Source: Streptomyces pseudovenezuelae
GTDB lineage: Bacteria; Actinomycetota; Actinomycetes; Streptomycetales; Streptomycetaceae
Direction of reading: 5' to 3'
DNA length: 64,000 nt
Assembly (NCBI RefSeq): GCF_001513955.1
Contig: NZ_KQ948151.1
Location: 443,271-507,270, forward strand
Below the pieces are notes generated by a model. That model saw nothing but the letters and a program-made list of their open reading frames with translations, was not told where the DNA came from and ran no database searches. Shown here piece by piece: positions 1 to 8,689 of this stretch. Both the position numbers and the translations under genes were made by a program. Positions within the stretch are counted from its first letter, which is position 1, and every line of letters starts with the position of its first letter.

Positions 1-602
1 TTCAGCCGCCCTCGATGCCACACCCGCAGCGGCCACGACAGGACCACGGTCCAGATGCCCGCCACCCATCCGGGCCACGCGGCGTTGCCCAACGTCTGCC
101 CCACGGCGCCGAGGACCGGGGTGCGCTGCTCCCAAGCCGTCCACAGAGCCTGGGCCATGACATGGTGCGGGTCCCGCGGGGCACCCGCGCCCGAATCCGC
201 CGCGTCACTGCTCGGCATCCGTGCGTCGAGAACGTCGAGGCAGACCTGGAAGGCGGGTGTGCGCAGCCTTCCGGTGTGCCGCGGCATGGTGTTCTTCCAG
301 TCCGTGACGAGGAGTTCGAGGAGTTCGACGTCAGGCCGGGAGTGGTCCGGGTGCGGACTCCCGGTCCGTTCCTCCGGCGGTGGTGGGGGGCCCACGACGG
401 AGCGGGGCACGAGGTAGGGCCCGTCGTGGTTCTCCGTGAGCCGGCCGGCGTATCCCGAGACGAAGGCACTGGCGTGCCCCGGCCCGCCCTCGTCGTCCCA
501 CAGGAGGATCACCGGCAGTTCGCGGCCGTGGCTCGGCTGTCCGACCTGTGAGTCCAGGGCCTCCACGAAGTCAATCGCGTGCGCGAGAGATGGGATTGAC
601 AT
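1..602 (-). CDS. Hypothetical protein with C-terminal hydrophobic segment, cut by left edge
   Basis: An open frame runs leftward from ATG at 602 to the window edge with no stop, giving about 200 visible residues. It begins MSIPSLAHAIDFVEALDSQ and has a soluble part containing ILLWDDEGGPGHASAFVSG. A proline-rich stretch lies around residues 70-90. A hydrophobic segment (GWVAGIWTVVLSWPLRVW) near the visible end could be a membrane helix. A purine-rich GGGGGA lies about 7 bases before the ATG. I do not recognise the family. Codon use fits a high-GC actinobacterial gene and competing frames look like shadows. The C-terminus lies outside the window. Confidence 0.6.
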   Translation of the reverse strand, partial: MSIPSLAHAIDFVEALDSQVGQPSHGRELPVILLWDDEGGPGHASAFVSGYAGRLTENHDGPYLVPRSVVGPPPPPEERTGSPHPDHSRPDVELLELLVTDWKNTMPRHTGRLRTPAFQVCLDVLDARMPSSDAADSGAGAPRDPHHVMAQALWTAWEQRTPVLGAVGQTLGNAAWPGWVAGIWTVVLSWPLRVWHRGRL

Positions 603-953
603 GGACCGTCCCCCTGTTTCCTGCGGTGGTGCTGCTCTTGGGAAGGGATGATCTCGCCGTGCAGGTTCCCCCGTGTCCCGTCATCGGATTCGGCCGAAAC
701 TGCTCGAAAGCGTCAGTCAGTGACCTGATCCGATCCGTACATGTGGAGGTGAGAGCTTCTGATCATCGCGATCGCCCCAGAGATCGACCGGGGTTCGCTC
801 CGTCGTTGTCGTTGTGTGGCGGCCAGGCTTCTTCCCTCCGCGCCATGACACCGCGGTTGATCCAACTCGAGTCGATGTCGCGGTCTCAGGTGATGAGCGG
901 CACAGACCGTGATCTACTTCCGGCATATCGCCGATGAACGAGAAACCGAGGTC
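603..953. other. Intergenic region, no gene seen
   Basis: These 351 bases separate two divergent genes and probably hold both promoters. It is less GC-rich than the flanking genes. I found no credible coding frame, RNA gene or long inverted repeat in it. Confidence 0.5.
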
Positions 954-1268
954 ATGACCAACCACTGCTGCGAGGCGATGAGCCGCCGCGTGAACGTGCC
1001 CTGTGACCAGCACGACGACCCCTTCGCCTGCCCGGACGCGCTGATCGACTTCAGTGCCAGGTTCCAGGAGTACGGACTGATCGTCCACGACGGCGGCACG
1101 TCGAGCATCACCGTCAGCTTCTGCCCCTGGTGCGGACGGCGTCTCCCCGAGTCACAGCGGGACCGGTGGTTCGACGAGCTGGAACGCCGTGGGATCGATC
1201 CGTGGGAGGACGAAGTCCCTGCCGAGTTCCAGGACGACCGCTGGCTCGCCGCCGTGCCTGGGGACTGA
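954..1268 (+). CDS. DUF6980 family protein
   Basis: A small protein of 104 residues starting MTNHCCEAMSRRVNVPCDQH. It carries the pattern I associate with DUF6980: an N-terminal CC pair, a Cys before a QHDDPFACPD-like stretch, VHDGGTSSI, FCPWCGRRLP, and then a RDRWFDELE segment. The cysteines suggest a bound metal, but no function is known. The frame extends upstream to a GTG at 909, but family similarity begins at the ATG at 954, so that start is preferred. The ribosome-binding site is weak. It stands alone, divergent from the partial gene on its left. Confidence 0.75.
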   Translation: MTNHCCEAMSRRVNVPCDQHDDPFACPDALIDFSARFQEYGLIVHDGGTSSITVSFCPWCGRRLPESQRDRWFDELERRGIDPWEDEVPAEFQDDRWLAAVPGD

Positions 1269-1333
1269 CCGACCAACCGCCCGTCAAGCCACCGCCGAGA
1301 CCCGCCCCCGGTGACTCCGGATATTGTCGGACC

Positions 1334-2317
1334 GTGTCGAATCGGTCGGTGGCAGCTGGAGTAGGTCTCACGCGGGTGATGGCGCATTGCGGGGGCAGCC
1401 CGGAGGCATCCGTGCACTATGTCGTGGGTGCCATCGCCTCGGCGCCCGAGGATCCTGAGCCCTATGCGGTTCTTGCCGAGTTGTGGAGGGCCAAGCCGGC
1501 GGAGCTGTCCGAACTCACCCGGGATGCCCACTCCTTGAGGACGGTACTGGCACAGTCCTACATCCGTTTCCTGCAGGACGACATGGACGGCGCCGCGCTC
1601 GCGATCGGGGCGGTCACGGGTGTGCAACCCGACATCGCGTGGGGCAGGGCCCCCTGGTTCGGTGACGCACGATTTCTCGGTACGGTCAGCGCCGACGCCT
1701 TGGCCGAGGCAGCGATGCGAACGATGGACTACGGGCACGACCTGGACACCGAGAGCATGCGGGAACGCTTCCGCCCCTGGTTCCATGCCATCGAGGTGGT
1801 CTCTGCCCGCCGGCCGTCGCCGGAGCCGTTGGCCAAGATGGCGATCCTGCTGCGCACATGCGGTCTCGTCGACGCGTCCTTTGCCCTCTGCGACCAGGCG
1901 GACTCCATCGAGCGGATCATGCTGACGGAAGTCGTGCGAGCAGGGACTTGGCGCAAGGTGGGTGACCCGGAACAGACCGTGGCGGCCTTCGAGCGCGCTC
2001 TCGACCTGGACCCGGCCAACTGGTCGCTCTATCTCGATCTAGCCGATGTCCGAGCCGAGCAGGGCGACTTCACCGGCGCCGTCCACCTTGTCGACCGTGC
2101 TTTGAAACTCGCCCCTGCTGAACTCACGCTTCGCGCGGCCGGGGCCGCCTACCGCGCACGGCTCACCGGATCGCCCGCCGCACTGAGCGAACTCATCGAA
2201 CTGGCACAGCAGTTGCCGCACGACTCGTACCGAGACCTGCTCATCGATCACGCCTGTGCCGGCCCCGACCTGCCCGCCGAACTCGTCGCTGCGGCCCGCC
2301 GTATGCAGGACAGGTGA
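1334..2317 (+). CDS. TPR-repeat protein
   Basis: About 327 residues, rich in Ala and Leu. TPR-like helices are clearest around EQTVAAFERALDLDPANWSL and GDFTGAVHLVDRALKLAPAE, where the spacing and the A/L/P positions fit consecutive repeats. The N-terminal part also has a repeat-like segment (YVVGAIASAPEDPEPYAVLA). Such proteins are usually protein-interaction scaffolds, and the partner is unknown. GTG at 1334 (VSNRSVAAG) is chosen as start; ATG at 1379 (MAHCGG) is an alternative. The frame upstream of 1334 overlaps the DUF6980 gene and is Arg/Pro-rich, so it is not coding. Confidence 0.7.
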   Translation: MSNRSVAAGVGLTRVMAHCGGSPEASVHYVVGAIASAPEDPEPYAVLAELWRAKPAELSELTRDAHSLRTVLAQSYIRFLQDDMDGAALAIGAVTGVQPDIAWGRAPWFGDARFLGTVSADALAEAAMRTMDYGHDLDTESMRERFRPWFHAIEVVSARRPSPEPLAKMAILLRTCGLVDASFALCDQADSIERIMLTEVVRAGTWRKVGDPEQTVAAFERALDLDPANWSLYLDLADVRAEQGDFTGAVHLVDRALKLAPAELTLRAAGAAYRARLTGSPAALSELIELAQQLPHDSYRDLLIDHACAGPDLPAELVAAARRMQDR

Positions 2318-2403
2318 ACCCGCCCCCGGTGTGGCGTGACCGATGAGAATTGCGGGCCGTGCTGGTCTGTATGCCGAATACCGACTCACGGGAGCCTGAC
2401 GCC

Positions 2404-2967
2404 ATGCGGAAACTGACCTTCGGCATGAACATGAGCCTGGACGGCTACATCGCCGCGCCCGGCGACGACCTCGGCTGGAGCGTGCCGAGCGACGAGCTGT
2501 TCCAGTGGTGGTCCGACCGGGTGGACGCGACCGGCCTGGCGCTGTACGGGCGCAAGCTGTGGGAGACGATGAGCTCCCACTGGCCGACCGCCGACAAACA
2601 GCCGGGGGCCACACCGGCGGCGATCGAGTTCGCCCGTCGCTGGCGGGACATGCCGAAGGTGGTGTTCTCCTCCACGACCGGCGCTGTCGACTGGAACACC
2701 CGTCTGGTCACCGGAGATGCCGTCACCGAGATCACCAGGCTCAAGGCCGACGACGACGGCCCGATGGACATCGGCGGCGCCACACTCGCCGCGGCGGCCA
2801 TGCGGGCCGGGCTGGTCGACGAGTACGCGATCGTCACCCATCCGGTCCTGGTGGGCGGCGGCACGCCGTTCTTCACGGCCCTGGACAACTGGGTGAACCT
2901 GAGCCTGGTGGAGACCCGGGCGTTTCCCGACGGCGTACTCCTGACCAGGTACGTGACCAGGCGCTGA
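2404..2967 (+). CDS. Dihydrofolate reductase-fold protein (RibD C-terminal family)
   Basis: 187 residues. The start MRKLTFGMNMSLDGYIAAPG is the classic first strand and loop of the RibD_C/YyaP family, with the SLDGYIA motif. Further markers are LYGRKLWETM, VVFSSTT and DIGGATLAAAAMRAGLVDEY, followed by HPVLVGGGTPFF. The family has a dihydrofolate-reductase fold and binds NAD(P)H, but most members have no assigned substrate. Start at ATG 2404 fits the family N-terminus. It is a single cytoplasmic gene, convergent with the oxidoreductase on its right. Confidence 0.85.
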   Translation: MRKLTFGMNMSLDGYIAAPGDDLGWSVPSDELFQWWSDRVDATGLALYGRKLWETMSSHWPTADKQPGATPAAIEFARRWRDMPKVVFSSTTGAVDWNTRLVTGDAVTEITRLKADDDGPMDIGGATLAAAAMRAGLVDEYAIVTHPVLVGGGTPFFTALDNWVNLSLVETRAFPDGVLLTRYVTRR

Positions 2968-3047
2968 GTGCCCGATCCTGTTCTTCACCGCTGGTCGAGT
3001 GCCGAGCCAGGGGTTCCACGCCTTCGACTTGCCGCTCGCCCGGGCTG

Positions 3048-4169
3048 TCAGGAAGGGAACCGTTCCGGGCGGAAGTCCGCCAGCATCGCGTCTCTCCTCC
3101 CGCTGACGATCTCCGTGGCCAGCAGCCGGCCGATGACCGGGCCGAGGGTGATGCCGCTGTGGGAGACGGCCTCGTAGTAGCCCGGTACCGACGGCACCCC
3201 TCCCACCGAGGGGAATCCGTCGGCCGGGATCGGCCGGTGGGCTGTCCGTGTCTCCGCGATGCGCGAGCTGCCGAGCTCGGGAACGACGTTCCGCGCCGAT
3301 TCGTGGAGCATGCGGGCGAGTTCCGATGGGTCCTCGCCTGTGTCGATGAGTGCGTCGATCTCGCGGCTGTGGAGGACCATCGAAGCGTCCCCGTCGGGGC
3401 GGATCTCGATGTGGGGCGCGTGCATCACCCGGCCGATCGGTACCCGGGCGCAGTCGATCCGGGTGACGAGACCGGGTTCCCGGCGCATCGGCAGCTGCCG
3501 TGCGACGAGCGCGGCGACGTTTGCGGCATGGGGGCCCGCCGCGTTCACGACGATGTCGACGTCGAGACGGGTCCCGTCGGACAGGGCGACGGTCTGGACG
3601 CTTCCGTCGGTGCGGGTGCTGATGTCACAGACCGCGGTGCCGGACCGCAGTTCGGCGCCGGCTTCAACGGCCCGGCCGACCAGGCTGCTTACCAGATGAC
3701 GTCCGTGCACCCAGGCTTCGTCCGGGTAGCACACGACCGGCACCTCGCCGGGCATCGCGAGAGCAGGTTCGAGGCGGCGGGCCTCGGCTCCGGTGAACAC
3801 CTCGACCCGGTACTCCCAACTGGCCAGCAGCTCGGCGGTTTCCAGCAGCTTCGTCTCGGCTGTGGGATCGTCCGCCCAGCGCAGATGGCCGCTGGGAAAC
3901 CACCATGAGTCCGGCCCGATGGTCCCGGCAAGCTCACGATGGGCTGCCATGCCCGCGACGTTCAGGTCGAAGTAGGACTTGCGCACCGTCTTGTTGCTGG
4001 CATTGACCCACGCGAAGGACCAGTTGGTGACGCCTTCGCCCGGCTGGAGTGCGTCGATGAAGACCACTTCGGCGCCCTGCCGGGACAGGTTCCATCCCAC
4101 ACCGGCTCCGAGAACACCCACACCGATGACGGCAACGCGCTCAGGCCGTTTTCCGGACCCGATGCTCAC
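3048..4169 (-). CDS. FAD-dependent oxidoreductase, DadA/glycine-oxidase-like
   Basis: About 373 residues. The N-terminus carries a dinucleotide-binding loop, VAVIGVGVLGAGVG, with an acidic residue ending the second strand (VVFID). The C-terminus has PADGFPSVGGVPSVPGYYE and SHSGITLGPVIGRLLA, typical of the DAO family (D-amino acid dehydrogenases, glycine/sarcosine oxidases). It probably oxidises an amine or amino acid using FAD. GTG at 4169 is chosen because GGGAAGGGG lies just upstream; the frame continues to 4202. It appears monocistronic. The substrate cannot be read from sequence. Confidence 0.8.
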   Translation of the reverse strand: MSIGSGKRPERVAVIGVGVLGAGVGWNLSRQGAEVVFIDALQPGEGVTNWSFAWVNASNKTVRKSYFDLNVAGMAAHRELAGTIGPDSWWFPSGHLRWADDPTAETKLLETAELLASWEYRVEVFTGAEARRLEPALAMPGEVPVVCYPDEAWVHGRHLVSSLVGRAVEAGAELRSGTAVCDISTRTDGSVQTVALSDGTRLDVDIVVNAAGPHAANVAALVARQLPMRREPGLVTRIDCARVPIGRVMHAPHIEIRPDGDASMVLHSREIDALIDTGEDPSELARMLHESARNVVPELGSSRIAETRTAHRPIPADGFPSVGGVPSVPGYYEAVSHSGITLGPVIGRLLATEIVSGRRDAMLADFRPERFPS

Positions 4170-4281
4170 GCACGCCCCTTCCCAGGTCACCGACGACCTC
4201 ACGGCACGTCTTCTGGAACCGCATGTCCCAGTCTCCAGACGTCCACGAGCCAGGGGAAGCCTCGGCGCCCCCTGGCAGTGA

Positions 4282-4314
4282 AGGGCCCCGGCCGGTGCAA
4301 CCGGCCGGGGCCCT
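4282..4314 (-). terminator. Strong hairpin, likely rho-independent-like terminator
   Basis: A perfect 14-bp inverted repeat (AGGGCCCCGGCCGG and its complement) surrounds a 5-base loop. It lies just downstream of the lamin-tail gene on the minus strand and upstream of the oxidoreductase start. There is no long U-tract, as is common in actinobacterial terminators. Confidence 0.65.
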
Positions 4315-4362
4315 GGCGTTCATCGCGCGGGCATCATCCGGTGTGGCGGATGCCCTGGCGGG

Positions 4363-4896
4363 TCAGTGGCGGATGTCGCCGTGCCGGTGCTCGCCGCCAC
4401 CGTGGTGACCGCCGCCGTGGCCGCCGCCGCGGTGGTGGCGTCCGCCCCAGGACTCGTCGTCGATGAAGCGGTCGTGGTCGTTGCGCAGGGTGGCGGTGTC
4501 GGAGTAGTTGTCCCACACCTGGTCGTTGCGGTCCTGGTAGAGGTCGGAGTCGGTGTCGTGGCCGTAGCCGGTGTGGATACGGACCGTGGCGCGGCCCTCC
4601 AGGCGGTAGTGGTGGAAGGTGTAGGTGTCGCCGTGCTCGTTCCTCAGCGTCCAGCCGTCGAGGTTGACCGTGCGCCGTGTGGTGTTGGTGAGTTCCACCC
4701 ACTCCTTGTTCAGCGAGCGCCGCGAGCGGTCCTCGCGGCCCGGCGCGTCGTACTGGACCGCGCTGATCTCCACCTTCGGACGCTGGGGCCGGGCGTGGTC
4801 GGCAGCCGACGCCGGCAGCGCCACCGCCCCGACGATCGCGGCGGCCGCGAGAGCGGCGGAGGACATCCGACGGGCGGTCACAGTGGAAGAAGACAC
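4363..4896 (-). CDS. Secreted lamin-tail (LTD) domain protein
   Basis: 177 residues. A signal peptide is visible: a basic n-region ending in ARR, the hydrophobic stretch SSAALAAAAIVGAVALPA, and an ASA-A cleavage site. The mature part matches the lamin-tail domain as found in bacterial exoproteins: VEISAVQYDAPG, EWVELTNTT, VNLDGWTLRN, and VRIHTGYG with VWDNYSDTATLRND. The last 25 or so residues are rich in His and Gly and might bind metal. GTG at 4896 follows GGGGG with good spacing. Its role is unknown; LTD domains often occur in secreted or surface proteins. A hairpin follows the gene. Confidence 0.8.
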   Translation of the reverse strand: MSSSTVTARRMSSAALAAAAIVGAVALPASAADHARPQRPKVEISAVQYDAPGREDRSRRSLNKEWVELTNTTRRTVNLDGWTLRNEHGDTYTFHHYRLEGRATVRIHTGYGHDTDSDLYQDRNDQVWDNYSDTATLRNDHDRFIDDESWGGRHHRGGGHGGGHHGGGEHRHGDIRH

Positions 4897-5281
4897 AAAG
4901 CCCCCTGGCTGTACGGGCACCTGCCTGCTCCGGAGTTCCGGTGGTGTTCCGGACGGAACGAGCGGGTGCGGTGTGCGGGTGGCGGCCGGTCGGCCGCACA
5001 CCCACACCATGGCCACAACTTTCAGATCGTGAACCCGGTATGAGCACTCCATTACCTTTCAGCCACATTGCTATGACCCTTGGGTGCATCGTCCATTTAT
5101 GTGCCGAACTCACCAGGTTGACGCCCTACGGGATCACCGACCGGTGCGCGCCTTGCCCGCACCCGTCCGATCGCCAGGATGCGCCACCCCGGCCCCGTGC
5201 GATCCATCACCCGAAAGTGAGTAACAGCCACCGCGACCGAAAAGGCGCTCACGCGATGCGTCCGGCACGAACACCAGAGGG
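4897..5281. other. Intergenic region upstream of the lamin-tail gene
   Basis: These 385 bases lie between the lamin-tail gene start and the end of secDF, both on the minus strand. The stretch around 5030-5100 is noticeably richer in A and T and probably contains the lamin-tail promoter. I found no convincing gene. A short minus-strand frame here has no start context or recognisable product. Confidence 0.45.
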
Positions 5282-7513
5282 CTATGTACGACGCTTGTGC
5301 AGTTCGACGGCCAGAGGGGTGGCCGTGAACATCGAGGAGTACGTGCCCACCGCGCAGCCGATGAGGAGGGCGAGGGCGAAGTCGGTCAGGGTGTCGCCGC
5401 CGAGGACGGCCAGTGCGGTCAGGATGAACGCGGCGCCCATACCGGTGTTGACGGTGCGGGGCAGGGTCTGGAGGAGCGCCTGGTTGGCGATGCCGACGAA
5501 GGGCTTCCCCTTCGTGCGGCGGGTCAGTTCCCTGATCCGGTCGAAGACGACGACGGAGTCGTTGACGGAGTACCCGATGACGGTCAGCAGCGCGGCCAGG
5601 AAGACGCCGTCGACGGGCTTGCCCAGCCAGGCGAAGACGCCCACGAGGATCACGACGTCGTGTGCGAGGGCGGCGACCGCGGAGCTGCCCAGCAGCCAGC
5701 GGAAACGTGCCGCGAGATAGACGAGTTGGGCGCCGAGGGCGACGGCGAGGGCGATGAGGGCGCCGTGGCGCAGTTCCTTGCCGAGACTGGGCCCGATCGC
5801 TTCGTCGCGGATCTTCTGCGCTCCCTGCGCCACGTCGGTGACCGTGGCGGTGACGGTTGCCGCTTCGGTGTTGCTCAAGTTGTGGGTGCGCACGGTGAGT
5901 TGGTGTTCGCCGGAGGTCTGGACGACGGCCCGGGGGAAACCGGCGTCGGCGAGCGCGCCACGGGCCCGGTCGGCGTCGACAGGGGTGGTGGTGCTGTAGG
6001 CGATGAGACGGCCGCCGGTGAACTCGACGCCGAGGTCGAGGCCGCGCACCGCGATGCCGGAGGCGGCCAGGACCAGGGCGGCGGCCGAGGCGGCGAGCCA
6101 TCGGCGCGGGTGGCGCATCAGGTTCGGGCGGGTGCGGTTGAGGCGCTCGCGCACGGCCCCGATGTGGGCGATGCCGGTCAGTCGGGGGCGGCGGCGCAGA
6201 GCGGGGCGGGCCACGGCATGGTCGGCGAGAGCCCGGGTGATGACCAGAGCGCTCAGCATGGAGGCGAGCACTCCGATGCCCAGCGTCACACCGAATCCGC
6301 GCACGGGTCCGGAGGCGAGGAAGAACAGCAGTCCGGCGGCGATCAATGTGGTGATGTTGGAGTCGGCCACGGCGCTGAAAGCCCCGCGGAACCCGGCGGC
6401 GAGGGCCGATCGCGCGGTGGGCCGGTCCCGGGAGGCGTACTCCTCCCTGGCTCGCTCGAAGACGAGCACGTTGGCGTCGACCGCCATCCCGATGGCCAGC
6501 ACGAAACCGGCGAGACCGGGCAGGGTGAGGGTGGCGCCCAGGGCCGCGAGAGCCGCGTAGGAGACGAGGCCGTAGCAGAGCAGTGCCACGGCGGCGAGGA
6601 CGCCCAGGACGCGGTAGACGGCGATGACGAACAGCGCGGTCACCGTGGTGCCGAGAGCGGCGGCCCAGGCGCTGGCCGAGATGGCTTCGGCGCCCAGGGT
6701 GGGGCCGACGGTGCGCTGCTCGACGGTCTCGACCGGTACCGGCAGCGCGCCGCCGTTGATGAGCAGGGCCAGTTCCTTGGCCTCGGTGTCGTCGAAGCTT
6801 CCGGTGATCCGGGTCGTGGCGCCGCCGATCCCGGACCCGCAGGCCACGGACGGGTCGACCTGGGGCGAGGAGATGATCTTGCCGTCGAGGACGATGGCGA
6901 CCCGGCGGGCCGGATCACCGGGCGTGTGGCAGGCGGCCTCGCCGGTCAGGCGGGCCCAGCCGCTCCCGCCCGTCTTCTCGAAGTCGACGGTGACGTGCCA
7001 TCCACCGCCGCCCTGCTGGTCGAAGCCGGCGGCCGCCTTGTCGACGTCCTTGCCGGTCAGCGCGGGTGCCGCCAGGCGCAGGTGGCGGCCGGACTCGTCG
7101 GGCAGCACCTGCTGGCGGGGCCGTTTGGGCAGCGGGTCGGGCAGGTCCTCGGCGTCGGCCGCCGTGCCCAGCACTTGGTGGAACGTGAGCTGGGCGGTAC
7201 GGCCGAGCACGTCGGCCGCCTTGCGGGGGTCCTGCACACCGGGCAGTTCGACGACGATCCGGTCACTGCCGGACCGCGCGATGGTGGGCTCGGCGACACC
7301 GAGCGCGTCGATCCGGCCGCGCAGCACCTCCACCGTGCGGTCCGTCGTCTCACTGTCGGCATCGGTATCGGCGGTGGGGCGGGTCTCCAGCACGATCTGG
7401 GTGCCGCCCCGCAGATCGAGTCCGAGGTGGACGGGGACGGTGAGCGCGACGTACAGGGACAGGGCTACGGCAGCGAGGGCGACCAGCCCTCTGATGCGCG
7501 CGGGTCGGGTCAC
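5282..7513 (-). CDS. secDF: Fused protein translocase subunit SecDF
   Basis: 743 residues combining SecD and SecF. The SecD half has an N-terminal helix, GLDLRGGTQIVLET (about residues 31-44), a periplasmic P1 region, and GMAVDANVLVFER (about 342-354), the conserved proton-relay segment. The SecF half begins near residue 445, with LGVEFTGG near 494-501 and a VNDSVVVFDRIRE motif further on. SecDF uses the proton gradient to help late steps of Sec export. Streptomycetes usually have separate secD and secF in the housekeeping locus, so this fusion is probably an extra copy. GTG at 7513 has GGAGG upstream. It is the last gene of a run following the two-component system. Confidence 0.9.
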   Translation of the reverse strand: MTRPARIRGLVALAAVALSLYVALTVPVHLGLDLRGGTQIVLETRPTADTDADSETTDRTVEVLRGRIDALGVAEPTIARSGSDRIVVELPGVQDPRKAADVLGRTAQLTFHQVLGTAADAEDLPDPLPKRPRQQVLPDESGRHLRLAAPALTGKDVDKAAAGFDQQGGGGWHVTVDFEKTGGSGWARLTGEAACHTPGDPARRVAIVLDGKIISSPQVDPSVACGSGIGGATTRITGSFDDTEAKELALLINGGALPVPVETVEQRTVGPTLGAEAISASAWAAALGTTVTALFVIAVYRVLGVLAAVALLCYGLVSYAALAALGATLTLPGLAGFVLAIGMAVDANVLVFERAREEYASRDRPTARSALAAGFRGAFSAVADSNITTLIAAGLLFFLASGPVRGFGVTLGIGVLASMLSALVITRALADHAVARPALRRRPRLTGIAHIGAVRERLNRTRPNLMRHPRRWLAASAAALVLAASGIAVRGLDLGVEFTGGRLIAYSTTTPVDADRARGALADAGFPRAVVQTSGEHQLTVRTHNLSNTEAATVTATVTDVAQGAQKIRDEAIGPSLGKELRHGALIALAVALGAQLVYLAARFRWLLGSSAVAALAHDVVILVGVFAWLGKPVDGVFLAALLTVIGYSVNDSVVVFDRIRELTRRTKGKPFVGIANQALLQTLPRTVNTGMGAAFILTALAVLGGDTLTDFALALLIGCAVGTYSSMFTATPLAVELHKRRT

Positions 7514-7582
7514 AAGGGGCCTCCGGCAGGCACACCGCGGCCGCCGCGGGAGTGCGGCCGGGAAAGGGAAGGGGACGGGGGT

Positions 7583-7984
7583 TCAGATGCCGGAGGTCGC
7601 GGGCGGGGCCCGTACCCCGTGATGGTGTGCCTGGTGCTGCGGCACAGGCGGTCCGTCCGCCGTGCATGGGGGCCGCGCGGGGCGGAAGCCGCCCTGCGCG
7701 CCGGGCGGGGCGCTCTGGACGGAGGCGAGCGGGGCATGCCGCTCGGCGGTCGCGTCGCCCTGGTTTCGTATCGCGGCGGAGGCGACGGCCGGGTCCGCGT
7801 CGTCCGCATGCGGCTCCCGGTGCTGCCCCGCGGCAGCGGACACCGGATCGCCCCCGGTGAGGGAGTGCCCGCCGCTCAGGGTGGAGGAACCGAGCAGGGT
7901 GACGACGACGGTGAGCAGGACGGCCCACATCGCAGCCGCAGCCGAGCCCCTCAGGCGCTCATGGGCATACCCGGACCTGGCCAT
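7583..7984 (-). CDS. Small membrane-anchored hypothetical protein
   Basis: 133 residues starting MARSGYAHERLRGSAAAAMW. A hydrophobic stretch at about residues 17-35 (AMWAVLLTVVVTLLGSSTL) could be a signal anchor. The remainder is polar and disordered-looking, ending in PQHQAHHHGVRAPPATSGI, so it may be an extracytoplasmic His-containing tail. It starts 40 bases after the response regulator and ends 70 bases before secDF on the same strand, so it probably belongs to the same transcript. No family is recognised. It could be a sensor accessory or an export partner of SecDF, which is inference from position only. Confidence 0.5.
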   Translation of the reverse strand: MARSGYAHERLRGSAAAAMWAVLLTVVVTLLGSSTLSGGHSLTGGDPVSAAAGQHREPHADDADPAVASAAIRNQGDATAERHAPLASVQSAPPGAQGGFRPARPPCTADGPPVPQHQAHHHGVRAPPATSGI

Positions 7985-8023
7985 CTCCCCTCCCTCCCCG
8001 CCGCCCCGTCGGTGACTGCCCGC

Positions 8024-8689
8024 TCAGGCCTCGATGAGGCCGGCGCGGATCGCGTACCGGGTGAGTTCCAGCCGGTCCCGCAGGCCGAGCTTGTGCAGGA
8101 GGTTCTCCCGGTGGCGGTGGACGGTCTTGATGCTGATGAAGAGCATCTCGGCGATCTCCTTGGAGGAGTGCCCCTCGGCCACGAGTTTGAGGACCTCTTC
8201 CTCGCGCGCGGTCAGCACCTGCTCGGGCGGCTCCTCGCCGTGGCGGACCCGGTCGAGGTAGTTGCGGATCAGCGCCGTGACCGCGCCCGGGTACAGGAAC
8301 GGCTCGTCCCGCATGGCGGCCCTGCACGCCGCCACCAGGTCGCGGTCGGCCACGGACTTCAGCACGTATCCGCCGGCGCCGGCCTTCAACGCCTGGAAGA
8401 AGTACTGCTCGTTGTCGTGCATCGTCAGCATCAGCACCCGCACTCCCGGCTTCAGCGCGAGAAGCTCCCGGGTGGCCTGGAGGCCGGTCATCCGGGGCAT
8501 GGCGATGTCCATCACCGCGAGGTCGATTTCGTGGGTACGGGCCAGCTCGACGGCCTCCGCGCCGTCCCCGGCCTCGGCGACGACCTCAAGGTCCGGCTCC
8601 CGGTCGAGGATGAGCCGCACTCCGCGCCGTACCAGCGCGTGGTCGTCGGCGAGAAGGATGCGGATCACGGAGGTGTGGGGCGTGGTCAT
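8024..8689 (-). CDS. NarL/FixJ-family response regulator
   Basis: 221 residues. The receiver domain shows the acidic pocket D15-D16 (LLADDH), phosphorylation site D61 in LAVMDIAMP, a Thr in MLTMHD and a Lys in YVLKSVAD. A LuxR-type helix-turn-helix occupies roughly residues 155-215 (LTAREEEVLKLVAEGHSSKEIA, FISIKTVHRHRENLLHKL). It is the DNA-binding partner of the adjacent histidine kinase, whose stop overlaps this start as ATGA, so the two are translationally coupled. Probable targets are its own operon (with secDF) and the divergent dksA-like operon, but this is inference. Confidence 0.92.
   Translation of the reverse strand: MTTPHTSVIRILLADDHALVRRGVRLILDREPDLEVVAEAGDGAEAVELARTHEIDLAVMDIAMPRMTGLQATRELLALKPGVRVLMLTMHDNEQYFFQALKAGAGGYVLKSVADRDLVAACRAAMRDEPFLYPGAVTALIRNYLDRVRHGEEPPEQVLTAREEEVLKLVAEGHSSKEIAEMLFISIKTVHRHRENLLHKLGLRDRLELTRYAIRAGLIEA

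Noticed and set aside
2505..3908. A 467-codon plus-strand open frame
   Set aside because: It overlaps the RibD-type gene out of frame and then lies antisense to the oxidoreductase; no protein family is seen.
5097..5281. Short minus-strand frame downstream of secDF
   Set aside because: It is the tail of an Arg-rich shadow frame; no start, ribosome site or recognisable product.
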